In this document: in pieces, positions 44,974 to 58,082 of the stretch
Numbering within the stretch: the stretch's first letter is position 1
Layout of the letters: each line of letters opens with the position of its first letter
Assembly (NCBI GenBank): GCA_002633025.1
Contig: NMRB01000721.1
Coordinates: forward strand, 97,941-161,940
Source: Notospermus geniculatus
Taxonomy: Eukaryota > Nemertea > Pilidiophora > Heteronemertea > Lineidae
Length of the DNA: 64,000 nt
Direction: 5' to 3'
Position numbers and translations under genes: made by a program
The notes under the pieces: generated by a model
Told to the model about the DNA's origin: nothing
Database searches by the model: none
What the model saw: only the letters and a program-made list of their open reading frames with translations

Positions 44974-45957
44974 TTTATCTCCAACTTTCCGGTGAACCGC
45001 GAATTCAGCATGATTGATAAAGGGGATTAGTTGTTTTGCAACAATGTTCTACATGGCCCTGAACTTCATTTTTTGTTTGACCTTTCCGCAGGATAATCCT
45101 TTTGTCAGTTACATGTACGCTGTTGTGTATGTTCTTGAAGGGCCTCGACCTTGCTTTACAAAATGGGGTCTGCAGCTCGAACCACTGGACAGAATCGGGA
45201 TATCTTGGTGTCTTCTTCCTTCTAGAATGATTCTCCATCCAATGACATCAGTAATTTAGGGCTCGGGGTAGTGGAAGTATGCTTGTCCGTTTTTGGACCA
45301 CCCTGTATAGCTTCCATCAGTGAATGACAAGAGGACATGTAAGTTGTTTCTTTTTCACAACAAAGCCGTGATAGGGCCTAACCTGAATATACACAAAAAC
45401 AAAAGGCAAAGATCGAGTTGGACCATGATGCCTAGGTTACGATTATGATGGTGACGAAGGTGATTATCTACAGGGTGGGCAAGTAAATATCAAATATCAA
45501 GGGTGTGAGAAACGGTGGCTTCCTAAATCAAAATTCAAATACCTGCTCACTGATTGGCTGAGAATTTTTATTCGGGAAGCCGCCATTTCTGGCGGCGGTG
45601 CCATTGTCAGCCTCGTTCTGGAGTGACAGGAGATCTCTCAATATGCATTAGCCTGTGCATGTACAGGAAAAGGCAGGAGTTTCATTCCTTGTCTGTAGTA
45701 TAGTATTTAGGGGAAGGAGAGCCCCAAACCCTAATCCTATTAAGCCTAGTGTTGCTGCTAGGCCTATTGGACATGTTGGATATTCTAACCCTAATCTGCC
45801 ATCTATGAAAGTACAAGTTCCTGTGGTTAGTGGTTTTGTTTTATATTCAATGACATGGAAATTATAAACCAGTGCATGAAATGAAAAATAAGCTACAGCT
45901 AAAATAACTCTTGCTAAATGAGTTAGGAGAGCCATTGGGCCATATGAATAAAATGAA

Positions 45958-45973
45958 ATGGTCCATGGACCAT
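45958..45973 (-). repeat. repeat family T, copy T6 (terminal palindrome only)
   Basis: ATGGTCCATGGACCAT next to ATGAA (TTCAT on the other strand) and GTGCTCACTGGGTTGGA, a short 3' end in reverse orientation. Confidence 0.6.
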
Positions 45974-47223
45974 GTGCTCACTGGGTTGGACATAATAGTC
46001 TNGTAATATGCGGCAATAAACAGCGCAGCTCTCCTCACTTGACTTGTAAATTCCCCAAATCAGGAATAAATTAATAATCCCCATGCTTTGCATTTTGCCC
46101 AAGTCCCAGCTCTGTCATAGAACGCCAGGGAGTGCCTCAAACACTGAATTCTCAACTTTTCAAGGATTATTACAAAAGCCTATTCAGAAACGGGAACTGT
46201 ACATGCCAAGTTTCAACTCAAAGGAACATGAACTGCAAGTGCAAAATCCCATGCACATGGTGTGCCAAATAATAGTTGTCACAATGATGTCATGGGAATC
46301 CCATTGTGGTGTCCCCTCACCTATTCGATGATGGAATTTTTGAAGCCTCTTTAGCCTCTACATTCACAGACGCTCCCCACTAACAGACTGGGCCGTCACG
46401 CGGTACCGTGGTCGATACGTGCACGTGACTTTGTCGCGCCAAACCGCGCAATGACTGAATATTTGTTTTGGCATGAAAACGCCTACAATCCTGCGTGGAG
46501 GGGACGGAAACTTCTCGCCCTAAACTTATACAATTTTGTCAATAAACAAGCAAGAATTCACTGTAGTCCTGGCGCTGAGATGGGTTTCGTGTGCATGAGA
46601 GAGGCCCGACCAAACTATAGAAATTATGAAAGAGGGGTACCTGGCGGTCAAGATTTTCGAGGGTGCTTCTTAAGTCGAGTGGTAGGTTTTTTGTAAATGA
46701 CCGTTATGTTGCCATGGCAACCGTTTTTTGAAAATTTTGTCATAATTATATTTTGCCATATCTCTTGATTGCGTAGCTGTATAGGTGAGATCTTGGTGTC
46801 CATATATATGTTTCTTGACGTGCTCTACACAATTATTCTAATTAGATGCCGACCAGAGGTCAAGATCAAGGTCAAAGGTCAAGGTCAATACAGAAATCAA
46901 CGAAAAAATGCACTTACGCCACATAAAGTTTTTTCTACATCGTACAAATTAGCGTCAAGTGTGCAACTTTTAGTGTATTTGTCATTTAGAGGTGTGTGTG
47001 AAAAATAAAATTATAGGTAGATACCCGTTACCATGGTAACCAAGTTGCTAGCGTTCATTTCTTGATGGCTCCCGTTTCTGCTTACGTCACTCCTGACGCA
47101 CAGAGCACAGAGCCGAAACGTGTTCCGTATTGAATAACAACTAGCTTTTGCAGTTTTCATGTACTTGGATGATCTGGAATCGGAATTCGGTCGAGTGCCA
47201 CCTTGGCACCCTTCAGTGTTTTG
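45974..47223. other. non-coding stretch
   Basis: Contains aaggtcaaggtca runs (46860-46890) and CCATGGCAACC/CCATGGTAACC palindromes (46711, 47030). No supported gene; one N at 46002. Confidence 0.4.
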
Positions 47224-47550
47224 TCAAATTCTTGTTTCCATGGCAACGGACGATGAATTCAATGAATTTTGTTCAATGCCGATTATTTCAAAATTAGAAA
47301 TGTTATTTATTTGGTTCAAATGATTATTCATATGTTTGTATAGCTCAGCTACCTTTTTGGCACATTGCCAATTTCATCAGAGGTCAAATTCTTGTTTCCA
47401 TGGCAACGGACAATGAATTCAATGAATTTTGTTCAATGCCGATTATTTCAAAATTAGAAATGGTATTTATTTGGTTCAAATGATTATTCATATATTTGTA
47501 TAGCTCAGCTACCTTTTTGGCACATTGCCAATTTCATCAGAGGTCAAGGT
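47224..47550 (+). repeat. 160-bp direct duplication
   Basis: CTTGTTTCCATGGCAACGGA starts at 47231 and 47391; the two units differ at only a few bases, so the duplication is recent. Confidence 0.9.
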
Positions 47551-47621
47551 TACTTGCAAAGGTCAAGGTCATATACAAATTTCGATATTTTGTCGCGTAC
47601 ATCTCAACAACTGAAACTTTT

Positions 47622-49310
47622 ATGGTAGGCTCGTCTAGCAAGGGTACATAATACATGTATATCGTAGGATTTTAGAGTTTAAGTGATTTTTCTGCCCTGT
47701 AGGGGCACTTTGTAAAATCCACGAAAGTTCCCTTCCGCTCTGTAACTTCGGAATGACTGAACATTTTGGGTTCATATTTGGTGGAGGGATGTAGCATGGG
47801 CCGACGGTGTGTCCCGTCAAAGAATCGACCAAATCTGATTCTCCACTTTGCCACCGGGGCCAAATACCGAATTACTTAAACTGTGATTGTGCTTTTAATA
47901 CTGAACGGAATTTCACCAAATTTGTATGGTAGGCTCACCTAGCAAGGGTACATAATACGTATGTCAGACAATTCTTTAATTTAATTGATTTTTCAGCCGT
48001 GTAGGGGCGCTTCACAAATGTTCCCTGCCGCTCGGTAACTTCTGAACAACTGAAGATTTTGGTTTTTTATTTTGTGGGAGGGTGTATCATGAAGGTGCGC
48101 TTCACAAATGTTCCCTGCCGCTCGGTAACTTCTGAACAACTGAAGATTTTGGTTTCATATTTTGTGGGAGGGTGTATCATGGGCTAACGGTGTGTCACCT
48201 GAAAGAATCGGCCAAATTCTCTACTTTGCTGCCAGGGGTGCCAAAAGCCAAAACACAAAAAGTGTGTTTATGCCTTTAATACTAAACGACATTTCACCAA
48301 ATTTTTATGGTGGGCTTGTCTAGCAAGGGTACATTGACTATTTCGTAGCATTTTTTAATTTAATTGATGTTTTAGCTAATAGGGGGTGCTTTGTCAATTC
48401 CCTTCTGCTCCATAGTTTCTGAATATGGCGCTCCAAAGCTATCACTATTCAATATTTACGACGTGTGATAATTATATATCCACACGTCGATATTAATTAT
48501 CACACGTCGGTATTAAAAAGCCACACGTCATATTTAGGAGCCACGCGTCATATTTAGGAACCAGCCGTCATATTAACAATATCCACACGTCGTATTTAGC
48601 AAAGCCACACGTCGATATTAGCATCCACGTGTCATAATAGCGAAAAATAGACTTGATATTTCATATCGAATACACATTTCACAGAACCACACGTCAGAAT
48701 TAGGATCCACGCGTCATATTTAAAACCAAACGTTATAATAACTATCCACACGTCGAAATAAGTAAAGCCACCGCTTGCATGCCATGTCAAAGTAGGTAGT
48801 TAATAACGAAATACGACGTGTGGATAGTTATTATAACGCGTGGTTTTAGGCCCCCTAAATATGACGTTTGGTTCTTCTAAATACGACGCGTGGATCCTAA
48901 TTCTGACGTGTGGTTCTGTGAAATGTGTAATCGATATGAAATATCAAGTCTATTTTTCACTATTATGACACGTGGATGCTAATATCGACGTGTGGTTTTG
49001 GTAAATACGACGTGTGGATATTGTTAATATGACGGCTGGTTCCTAAATATGACGCGTGGCTCCTAAATATGACGTGTGGCTTTTTAATACCGACGTGTGA
49101 TAATTAATATCGACGTGTGGATATATAATTATCACACGTCGTAAATATTGAATAGTGATAGCTTTGGAGCGCCATATCTGAACGACTGAAGATTTTGTTT
49201 CATATTCGGTGTGGGGATGTATGATGAGCCAAAGGTGTGTGCTGTAAATGAATGGTTCGAGTCTTATTCTCCACTGAAACTCGCTACCATCAATCCACCT
49301 ACAAAATGTC
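47622..49310 (+). repeat. tandem repeat of about 310 bp, interrupted
   Basis: 'atggtaggct.gtctagcaagggtacat' starts units near 47622, 47931 and 48307. Within the second, a 92-bp segment (gcgcttcacaaatgttccc) is duplicated. The third is split by the foldback 48424-49176. Confidence 0.75.
48424..49176. mobile_element. 753-bp foldback built from CACGTC motif arrays, 6-bp duplication
   Basis: Tips TATGGCGCTCCAAAGC and complement; TCTGAA flanks at 48418-48423 and 49177-49182. Sister units of the surrounding tandem repeat keep the uninterrupted site (cttctgaacaactgaag). Each roughly 340-bp arm has about a dozen CCACACGTCRTATT-like units. No ORF. Confidence 0.85.
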
Positions 49311-49399
49311 AATCTTCAAAATGCATGACCGTCGGACTTGCACCCGGGGCGACGGGGGACGTTCAATGCTGTGCTTGTTAGTTTTATCCTGAACTTCTA

Positions 49400-51130
49400 A
49401 GCAGATTAGCACTTAAAAACATTTTGACCTTGACCATGACCTCTGACCTTCAAGCTCATTGCGTAATCTGAAAGCTCGTCCTTGATAACCTTGGTGTAGG
49501 TGAAGGTTTTAGACTCCCACCATCAACAGTTTCTGACTTATTTCATGTTATCTGTGACGTTTGACTGTGACCTTGACGTCTGACCTTGAGAAGTATTGCG
49601 TAACTGGAACAGGATCCTTGATTAAACCTATACTATAGGGGATGGTTAATTCAGGCTTCTAATTAGTTTTCTCTTGAAATTCCGAGCAGATTTGCCTTTA
49701 GAACTGTTTGACCGTGACCTTGACCTCTGACCTTCAAGGTCATTGCGTAATCTGAAAGGGCATCCTTGATCCTAGGTGTAGGAAGGTTAGGCTTCTACCG
49801 TCACCAGATTCGGACATATGTCATGTTATCAAAATTGAATATCAAATCTCACCATGATATCAGCAAATATCATTTTGAAATACAATTTCAGTTGCAATGA
49901 CATTCTTGGACGAGCTATGATGTTGTGATATATCAGTTTCAAGTCGGTTACTGTGGCAGATCTCCCGATATGTCAAAATATCAAATTTGATATATCAATA
50001 TCATTATGATGCTGACCCTGGAGAGTAAATTTGTTGGTGCCAGTATCTTGCCAAGGGCCATAAACATAGGGAAGGAACTTGTTACTAGTGCTCTACCTGG
50101 CCTCGGAGACAAGTTATTCAAGAAACAAGATGATGTTGTAAATGTCGTATGGTTCCCGATAGGTGCTTCTTCCGGTACCTGAATGGTCCATTGATAGAGA
50201 TCAAAATACGCTGATAGAGATTAGGTACATTGATGGAGATCAGGATACATTGACAGAGATTAGGGTATATTAACTGATGGATTACGATGAGCCCCATAGA
50301 ACCTGATATCATGCCAGTAACTCATCCGGTAATTGACTTTCACCTTGATCTTGATATCTGATGGTTCTGGGACAAATTGGTACTGGACAAAAGATACTGG
50401 GACAAAATGTACCCAGGACAAAATGTACAAAAGGTAAAAATGAACAAAAGGTACCCGGACAAATGGTACCTTTTGTCCGTTATATTTTGTCCTAGGTACG
50501 TTTTGTCCTGTCGCCATATCTGATCATCAAGGTCATTGCATAATCGAAATGGGCATTCTCAATATAACCTAAGTATGTCTGATATATGCCTCTACCTCTA
50601 CCACAGACAGAGAGATTTCAAAATATCAAGTTTGACCTTGACCTTGACCTCTGATTATCGAAGTCGTTGCATAATCCAAATCGGCATCATCAATAACCTA
50701 AGTATAGGTGATATCATGCCTCTATCTCTACCACAGGCAGAGACATTTCAAATATATCAAAATCTCATGATATTTCAATCACCCGGACACGTGAGGCTGA
50801 GAATTTTATCACAGTCCAGTCCTTGGATAAGCAGGCATGAACTAAGACTTGTTTCATGTTGCTCAGTTGACAATATGGCAAGTTATCTCAAAATATCAAC
50901 TTTGTGATATCGATATCACCATGACCCCTACATCTCAGATCAAAAGTAATCAATCCATTCGATTCCTAGGGTATGAAAACCTAAGGGTAGAATTTGTTTC
51001 TGTTGCTGTAGGTGCTAAAGGAGCCGAGTTATGACATCAGATAAAAGCGTGACGGACAAAATATCAAGTCTGATATGTTGATTACATCATGATGGAGGCA
51101 TCTGATGTTGAAAATGATTAGCTCATTGGA
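49400..51130 (+). repeat. degenerate repeats with gaccttgacctctgacc
   Basis: 'tgaccttgacctctgaccttcaaggtcattgcgtaatc' variants occur near 49430, 49565, 49715, 50520 and 50630, followed by 'gatatcaatatcac.atgatg' phrases. A part (atgatggaggcatctgatgttg, 51090) recurs at 22035. Confidence 0.6.
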
Positions 51131-51492
51131 TTGCGCAGGTTGACAAACCTATGGGTAGGATGTGTTACCAGGACTGTAGCTGTTGAAGGAGATAGATATG
51201 AAGGCGTGACAGACGGACACACACACACACGCACACACCCACAGACACCATGACCTATGACCAAAAACAATATGGTTCCCGATCTTAGTGATCGGCAACC
51301 ATAACAAAAGTGTGACAGACAAGATGTCAACTTTTGATATATTAATTTCACCATGAACCAGGTATCGGAGACCTGAAATTTTCATTCCACCTTGTAGCTC
51401 AGGTCATGTTACCTGGGGGTAGGTCACATTTCCAGGTCTGTAGCTCTTGCAGGAACAAAGTTGCAGGTGTGACAGACTGAACAGACAGATAC

Positions 51493-51527
<35 letters not shown>

Positions 51528-52213
51528 CACACACAGACAGACAGAGAGATAGACAGACAGATAGACAGATATACTGTTGTAGAAACACTTGAGGGGTGCT
51601 GTACCAATGAGGTGCGGGGGTGTACATTTTGTACATGTGGGTAGCATCTTTTCTGTCCGAAGTTTTGTGGGGTGTTTGCACTGAATCAATATTGGGGTGC
51701 AACCCATAATACCTGCACAAAGGAATAAAGGGTGGGTTACACTAGGTTTCACCAAGTAGCAAGTTGCTGCAACTTGCAACTTGTTGCAAACTGCCTGGGA
51801 GAGTTGCATGCCCCTTTAAACATGCAACTTTTATGAAACTTTTTGGTTGCATAAGAAAAGTTGCATGGGTAAATGGGCCTTAAGTCTCAGATTCATTCAC
51901 TACACAGCTTTGATGCAGGACAGCTGATAATGGTAATAATTTCACAAACCGAAGAGCCAATAAGGCCTATTTATCATCATGAAAAAAAAAGGGAAAACAG
52001 CAGTCGTGTGTCTTTCCTGAACAGCCAGTTAAATAATTTAAAAGGAAAAACATACAGTGTACAATCAAAGTGCCTTGTTTAATGAATGCTCTGACATAAG
52101 ACTCGATGGATGAACTTACAACATTTCGAAAGTGAGTGAGCAGTTTGCTCACTTTTCCCAGATCATTGTGTATTCTTTTACATTTGGAAAGAATGATATG
52201 AATGATGAACTTC
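51131..52213. repeat. microsatellites and non-coding DNA
   Basis: AC repeats at 51218-51245 and an ACAG/GATA-type run at 51472-51570. ORFs here reading CLSVCLS are translations of the repeat. 51745-51880 has an internally repetitive GTTGCAACTTGC stretch that may be half of a MITE. Confidence 0.7.
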
Positions 52214-54006
52214 CTCACAACTCAAGTGGTAATGATGTTCAAATAAATGATTCTCTGCTGTTGTGACTATGAACATTTGTCTGGGTTGCAACCCAAACAA
52301 TATGATCACTACACCTCACTGGTGCCCATCATACAAAAAGCATCGTTACAAAAGTGTGCTGCAGCTCATTGTTGAAAGTGATAACAGCTCAGAAAAACTA
52401 AATGATCACTGCACCTTACTGGTGAACATCATACACACATCCAACCCAGGATCAACAAAAAGGGGATAGGCGATCTTTATGAAAGTGACAACAGCTCAGA
52501 AAAAAAAACTTCACCTATTACTGCGGCACATCATACACATGAACATCCAGATGATTCTCTGCCGTTGTGACTATGAACGTTTGTCTGGGTTGCAACCCAA
52601 ACTATATGATCACCACACCTCACTGGTGCCCATCATAGAAACAAAAATCCAGTTACAAAAGTGGGCTGCAACTCATTGTTGCAAGTGATAACAGCTCAGA
52701 AAAAAACTTTATGATCACTGCACCTTACTGGTGAATATCATACACACATCCAACCCAGGATCAACAATAAGGAGATATGCAATCATTATGATAGTGACAA
52801 CCACACAGAAAAACTTTACGATCACTGCACCTTACTGGTGCACATCATACACAAGAATATCCAACCCAGGATCAACAACAAGGGGATAGGCGATCATCAT
52901 GAAAGTGACAACAGCTCAGAAAAAAAAACTCACCTTACTGGGGCACATCATACACACGGAAATCCAGTCACAAGTGGGCTGCAGCTCATTGTTGGGCTGT
53001 TGAGCTGAGAAAAACTAAATGATCAATGCACCTCACTGGTGCACATCATACACATGAACGTCCAGTCACACGTGGGCTGCAGCTCATTGTTATGCATAAG
53101 CAATTGACGGAGTTCTTAGTTCCTTGTGTATTGAATTACATTTGGTCAGAATGATGTCACTGGCAACCTCCCCACAGTTCGTTTCATAGAAAAGATTCAC
53201 TCCAATCTCAGATGTTCAAATCAATGATTCTCTGCTGTTGTGACTAAGAACATCTGTCTGGGTTGCAACCCAAACAATATGATCACCACACCTCACTGGT
53301 GCCCAACATAGAAACAAACAGCCAGTTACAAAAAAGTGGGCTGCAACTCATTGTTGCAAGTGATAACAGCTCAGAAAAAAAACTTTATGATCACTGCACC
53401 TTACTGGTGAACATCATACACACATCCAACCCAGGATCAACAATAAGGAAATAGGCAATCATTATGACAGTGACAAGCAATCATTATGATAGTGACAACC
53501 ACATAGAAAAACTTTACGATCACTGCACCTTACTGGTGCACATCATACACAAGAATACCCAACCCAGGATCAACAACAAGGGGATAGGTGATCATCATGA
53601 AAGTGACAACAGCTCAGAAAAAAAACTTCACCTCACTGGGGCACATCATACACACGAACATCCAGTCACAAGTGGGCTGCAGCTCATTGCTGGGCTGTTG
53701 AGCTGAGAAAAACTAAATGATCAATGCACCTCACTGGTGCACATCATACACATGAACGTCCAGTCACACGTGGGCTGCAGCTCACTGCTGGGTTGTTGAG
53801 CTGAGAAAAACTAAATGATCAATGCACCTCACTGGTGCACATCATACACATGAACGTCCAGTCACACGTGGGCTGCAGCTCATTGTCATGCACAAGCAAT
53901 TGACGCAGTTCTTAGTTCCTTGTGTACTGAATTACATTTGGTCAGAATGATGTCACTGGCAACCTCCCCACAGTTCGTTTCATAGAAAAGATTCACTCCA
54001 ATCTCA
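52214..54006 (+). repeat. satellite-like array, monomer about 105 bp, left part
   Basis: Monomers centre on GATCACTGCACCTTACTGGTG.ACATCATACACA, with variants (gatcaccacacctcactggtgcccatcata). About 14-16 monomers. Larger blocks such as gttcaaatcaatgattctctgctg recur too. Continues at 59833. Confidence 0.85.
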
Positions 54007-54113
54007 GGGCCCGTATGCATAAAGGTGGAATAAGCTTATTCCAGGTATAGCTTCACGTTATAACGTTAGGTTATACCTGGAATAAGCTTATTCCACCTTT
54101 ATGCATTCGGGCC
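54007..54113. repeat. foldback MITE next to the Harbinger end
   Basis: GGGCCCGTATGCATAAAGGTG ... CACCTTTATGCATTCGGGCC, arms of about 45 bp with AATAAGCTTATT. It lies between the array (ending ccaatctcag) and the Harbinger target site. Confidence 0.8.
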
Positions 54114-54311
54114 CTGGGGCCGGTTGTTAGAAAGTCCGTTATCTCTAACGATTCGTTAACTTACTGTTAGGCCTACGTTAAGTCTAACGATCCGTTAATG
54201 TTTGTTGCTAGAAAGTTCGTTATCTTTAACGATCGTTATCTTCACGTTAACTTCCTGTTAGATTTAACGGAGCTAGGGGGCAGCGTTAGGCCGTCGTTAG
54301 GGGAAAACAAA

Positions 54312-56482
54312 ATGGCCGCCAGGCTCCTTCTTTATGAAGAATTGCTCCACAATTTTCAACAAGAACGCCAAAGGAGGACTTTCAGGAGAAAAATCTGCCC
54401 ACTTATCGATTTTGAAGGTGATACTGCCATCCGGGAAAGATTCAGATTTGGAAGAGAAGGCATCAATTTTATTTGTGACCTGCTGAATGATGATCTCTCA
54501 CGGCCCACTCACAGAACTCAAAGCTTGAGCACTGTCACCCAAGTCTTGATTGCACTAAAATATTATGCAAGTGGTGATAAATTGCTCACTCTGTCTGATA
54601 CTTTTGGCGTCAACAAGGGAACAGTGTCAAGGGTTGTTGCCAGTGTTTCGGACCTCCTTGCAAGAAAGGTTGATGATTTCATCAAGTGGCCTGTCACGCA
54701 AGATGCCAAAGATGCCATCAAACATGGTTTTTTTGAAATGGGAGGATTTCCGAATGTGTGTGGCTGCATCGACTGTACCCATGTGCAGATACAGGCACCA
54801 TCTGAACCAGCCCACAGACTACAGCTCCTTGCAGATGACCCAAACAGACCGGGATATGAGGCCGCGTTTGTAAACAGGGCACATTATCATAGCATCAATG
54901 TGCAAGGAATATGTGATCACAAGTGTAAGTTGAGTAGGGCTTAGAGCAGGCCTTGGCACAGCTTTCACTTCCAACATGCCAGGCCTAGGCATAGCTACTC
55001 TTAGGGCCTACTCCTTGGCCACACATGTCACAGTGACAATGCACACAACAGCAGTAGGCCTAACACACAGGTCGAAGGAGTAGCCTATGACTCATGGACA
55101 CATGGATGAGCATGACAATGCATGAGAGTCAGTGGTCAGTCACAGTGCTGCTTTTGCCTCCTATTCATGCTGGTTTTTGCCTTGATTTTCAACCAAAGCC
55201 AATCAAGATCTTCTTACCATCTTCATTTTTAGATATGATTGCCCCTTTCCTCGTGTTCAGTTCATTTACATCATGGAAAACTGTTTATTAATTGCATTTC
55301 GAGGAAGGCGCAGCGCAGCGACACATGCATGCATGATCTGTATGCAATGTACATGATGTATGTGATCAGCTGATGTGTCCAGGATATGGAGTGCCAGAGT
55401 TGAAATAATTCCAAAATTCAACNNNNNNNNNNNNGGGTTATTTCTTGTGAAGCACTTTGCATTATGTTTCCCCACTTATTTTTTTTCATTTCTTTTCAGG
55501 TCAGATTATCAATATTGTTGCACGATGGCCCGGCTCCACACACGACTCCTTCATATTTCGCAACAGTGCGATTGGACAGTACCTGGAGACTGACAATCAT
55601 GGGATTGAGGAAGGCTACCTCCTTGGTGACAGCGGCTACCCATGTCGTCCTTTCCTGTTGACACCATTTCTCCGTCCAGCCACCAATACTGAACGAAGGT
55701 AGGCCCTAATACCGGTATCTTATCCTTTTCCTGTTTTACATGTAATGTCATCTACCCATTTTAATGAATTGTTCTAAATACCCAAATCTTAATCCTTTAA
55801 TGTAAATATTTTATTTTTATGTACAGTGCTTGGAAAATGTGTTATACTTTAAGCACTTTTACAATAGGCCTAAATATTATTATTATTATCATCACTGTAG
55901 GTACAATAATGCACAGAAAAGGACCAGGTCAACCATTGAGAGATGTTTTGGCATATTGAAGAGGAGATTCGGGTGCCTTCATCTAGAGATTAGAATGCAG
56001 CCTGACAGGGTGTGTAAGATCATCTCCGCCTGTGCTGTGCTTCACAACTTGGCCATCATGTTAAAGGTAGGCATCCTAACCAGTGTTTCCTTTTATTTAG
56101 GGCCTTAGGCCAAGTTCAGACGTCGCTCTAACGACGCGTCGAATACAATTCCTCATAGATCCGTCTGAATTGAATTAAAATTCAACGTCAGACACACTAC
56201 TATCCATCGACGGATGAATCGGATGACAATTTGCAGTGATAGGGGTTCAGTTTCACCGGTAGTGCTGTGTGGAGCCTATAGAGTGTCTTGGAGAATTAAT
56301 GTATACATGTATTTTTGGTGCCAAACAAATTTTCTCTCACGTGAGTCAATAATTTACGTTTCAAGGAACCTATGCCTGACATCCCCCTGGTGCAGGAACC
56401 ACTCCAGAGATTCCAATATGAAGGGAATGAAGATGGCCGTCAAGTACGGGACTTTGTGGCAAACACCTATTTCCAGCACTAA
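54312..56482 (+). CDS. Harbinger transposase (DDE nuclease), four exons
   Basis: Exons 54312-54924, 55500-55698, 55901-56066 and 56366-56482, all with GT-AG introns, give 364 residues (HARBI1-like proteins are about 350). ATG 54312 (ACAAAATGGCC) is preferred over the upstream in-frame ATG 54198, which lies in the subterminal repeats. A helix-turn-helix-like region (ALKYYASG ... [12 protein letters not shown]) is at 72-115. Catalytic residues: D154 in GCIDCTH, D248 in LLGDSGYP, E284 in [22 protein letters not shown] precedes the second Asp. The enzyme cuts and joins element ends and is known to need the Myb-like partner for nuclear entry and DNA binding. No stop or frameshift seen. Intron 1 holds a 12-N gap and TAGGCCTA-rich DNA. 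Confidence 0.9.
55423..55434. other. assembly gap, 12 Ns, inside transposase intron 1
   Basis: Does not touch the inferred exons. Confidence 1.
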
Positions 56483-56690
56483 AATGTACTGGTACGTTAT
56501 TTCCTAAGCTAAAGCAAATGAACAAAGATGATTGTTTTACGCTAAAAAATATATTAGATTTATAAATTTATGAATAAAACCTTTGAGTACTTTCCAATTT
56601 AGTACAACAGGTAACAATAAACATTCAATCAACATCAGTGTCATCAGTGACACTACAAAGTACATGTAGGCTATAGCTCCATTACACTGT

Positions 56691-58080
56691 ACCCTGATAA
56701 CATCGACACGTGTTTTTCACGTGATTTTCTGGTCAGAAGTCGTCAGACTCGTCAGTCGTCATTCTTGTGACGTAAAATCCACGTGATTCTCACGTCACCT
56801 ATTCAACATGTTTTTTCTTTGGAAAAAAAGTACAAGTTTGAATACTCGAGGGATTGTTAGTCAAGGATTCAAATCGGTGGTTAAAGATATCAGCTCCTGA
56901 GACACAAATATTTTTTCACTGGTCAATTTGAACACGTGACAACCACGTCGATTTCACGTCATATATTTGACATGTTTTTTCTTTGGAAAAATTACAAGTT
57001 TGAAAACTCAATATATTTCTAATGTCAATGATTCCAATCGTTGATGAAAAGTAACCAGCCTTTCCTTCACAAGTGATTTTTTACTCGTCAATTTGAACAC
57101 GTGAAAACCACGTCAATTTTTGACAGGTTGTCAACGAGTGGAGAACTGGTCAGAAGATGACGTGATATTCACGTCATCAGATGACCACTTTCAGAACCTG
57201 CGATGACCAAAAAATAAGATGATAGTGAAATTACATAATAACAATGCAGAACGTAAATATCAAACTGTTAAAACTTCACAAAGTATTTCCACAAAAGATG
57301 TCAAAATTACGTGGAAAAGACGTCAAAATTACGTGAAAACAACGTCAACCTACTTTTAATACTAATCTTAATAACTAATTGCAGAATAACAAACATGACG
57401 AAACAGAAGTATAGGAATGTTGCCTCCTCCTATACTAACATGATAACAACATATTTTTGTACAACAAACCTCGCTCATTATTTTTGTGGGGTGGAAATGC
57501 TGATCCATTACACCACACATATGAAAAACTTTTATTTGAATGAAATCCCTAACTCGTATGTACTATTTATGGTAACTTGAGTGTTACGGCTTACTCAGCC
57601 TAACAGAGTCCCCTGATCAGGGTTTTTTGATCGATAGGAGTTTCCCCACTCCTGGCTCCTGTTCAACCACTAAATGGTTGTGGGGTGAAATAATTTGTGG
57701 GATGTTGGATTAGTACCAAGAATTAAAGATCAGACTGAGGTCAAGAAAACATCAGTCCCTGGCTAGTCAGTGGTCGGAATTTGTCACCAGGATGGCTGAA
57801 TACACGTCTGAAAAACGTCCTGTTCACGTCATCAACACGTCTTTTTCACGTCAGACTCACGTAATTTTTTTTGACAAGAAAAAGACGTGAAACTAACCTG
57901 TTAAAAACACGTCTTATTCACGTCAAAAAGACGTAATTTTTAACTACAAAATCACGTGAAAACCACGTGGTTTGTATGAGCAAAATTACGTATTGATCAC
58001 GTCATTTTATGACGTGAAATTCACGTCTGACAAGGACGTGAATTCTACGTGAAAATCACGTGTGGTTGCTGTCAGGGTAA
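56691..58080. mobile_element. 1.4-kb ACGT-motif-rich element nested in Harbinger
   Basis: The left end TACCCTGATAACATCGACACGTG and the right end read inverted as TTACCCTGACAGCAACCACACGTG are similar. Both 400-bp flanks are packed with CACGTGA, CACGTCA and GACGTGA motifs. The centre (57360-57780) lacks them and shows no gene. It lies between the two Harbinger genes and ends 2 bp before the Myb stop codon. Target duplication not identified, so the status as a separate insertion is inferred. Confidence 0.6.
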
Positions 58081-58082
58081 TG

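Noticed and set aside
51399-51809. ORFs reading CLSVCLSVCVSV
   Set aside because: Translation of an ACAG/ACAC microsatellite.
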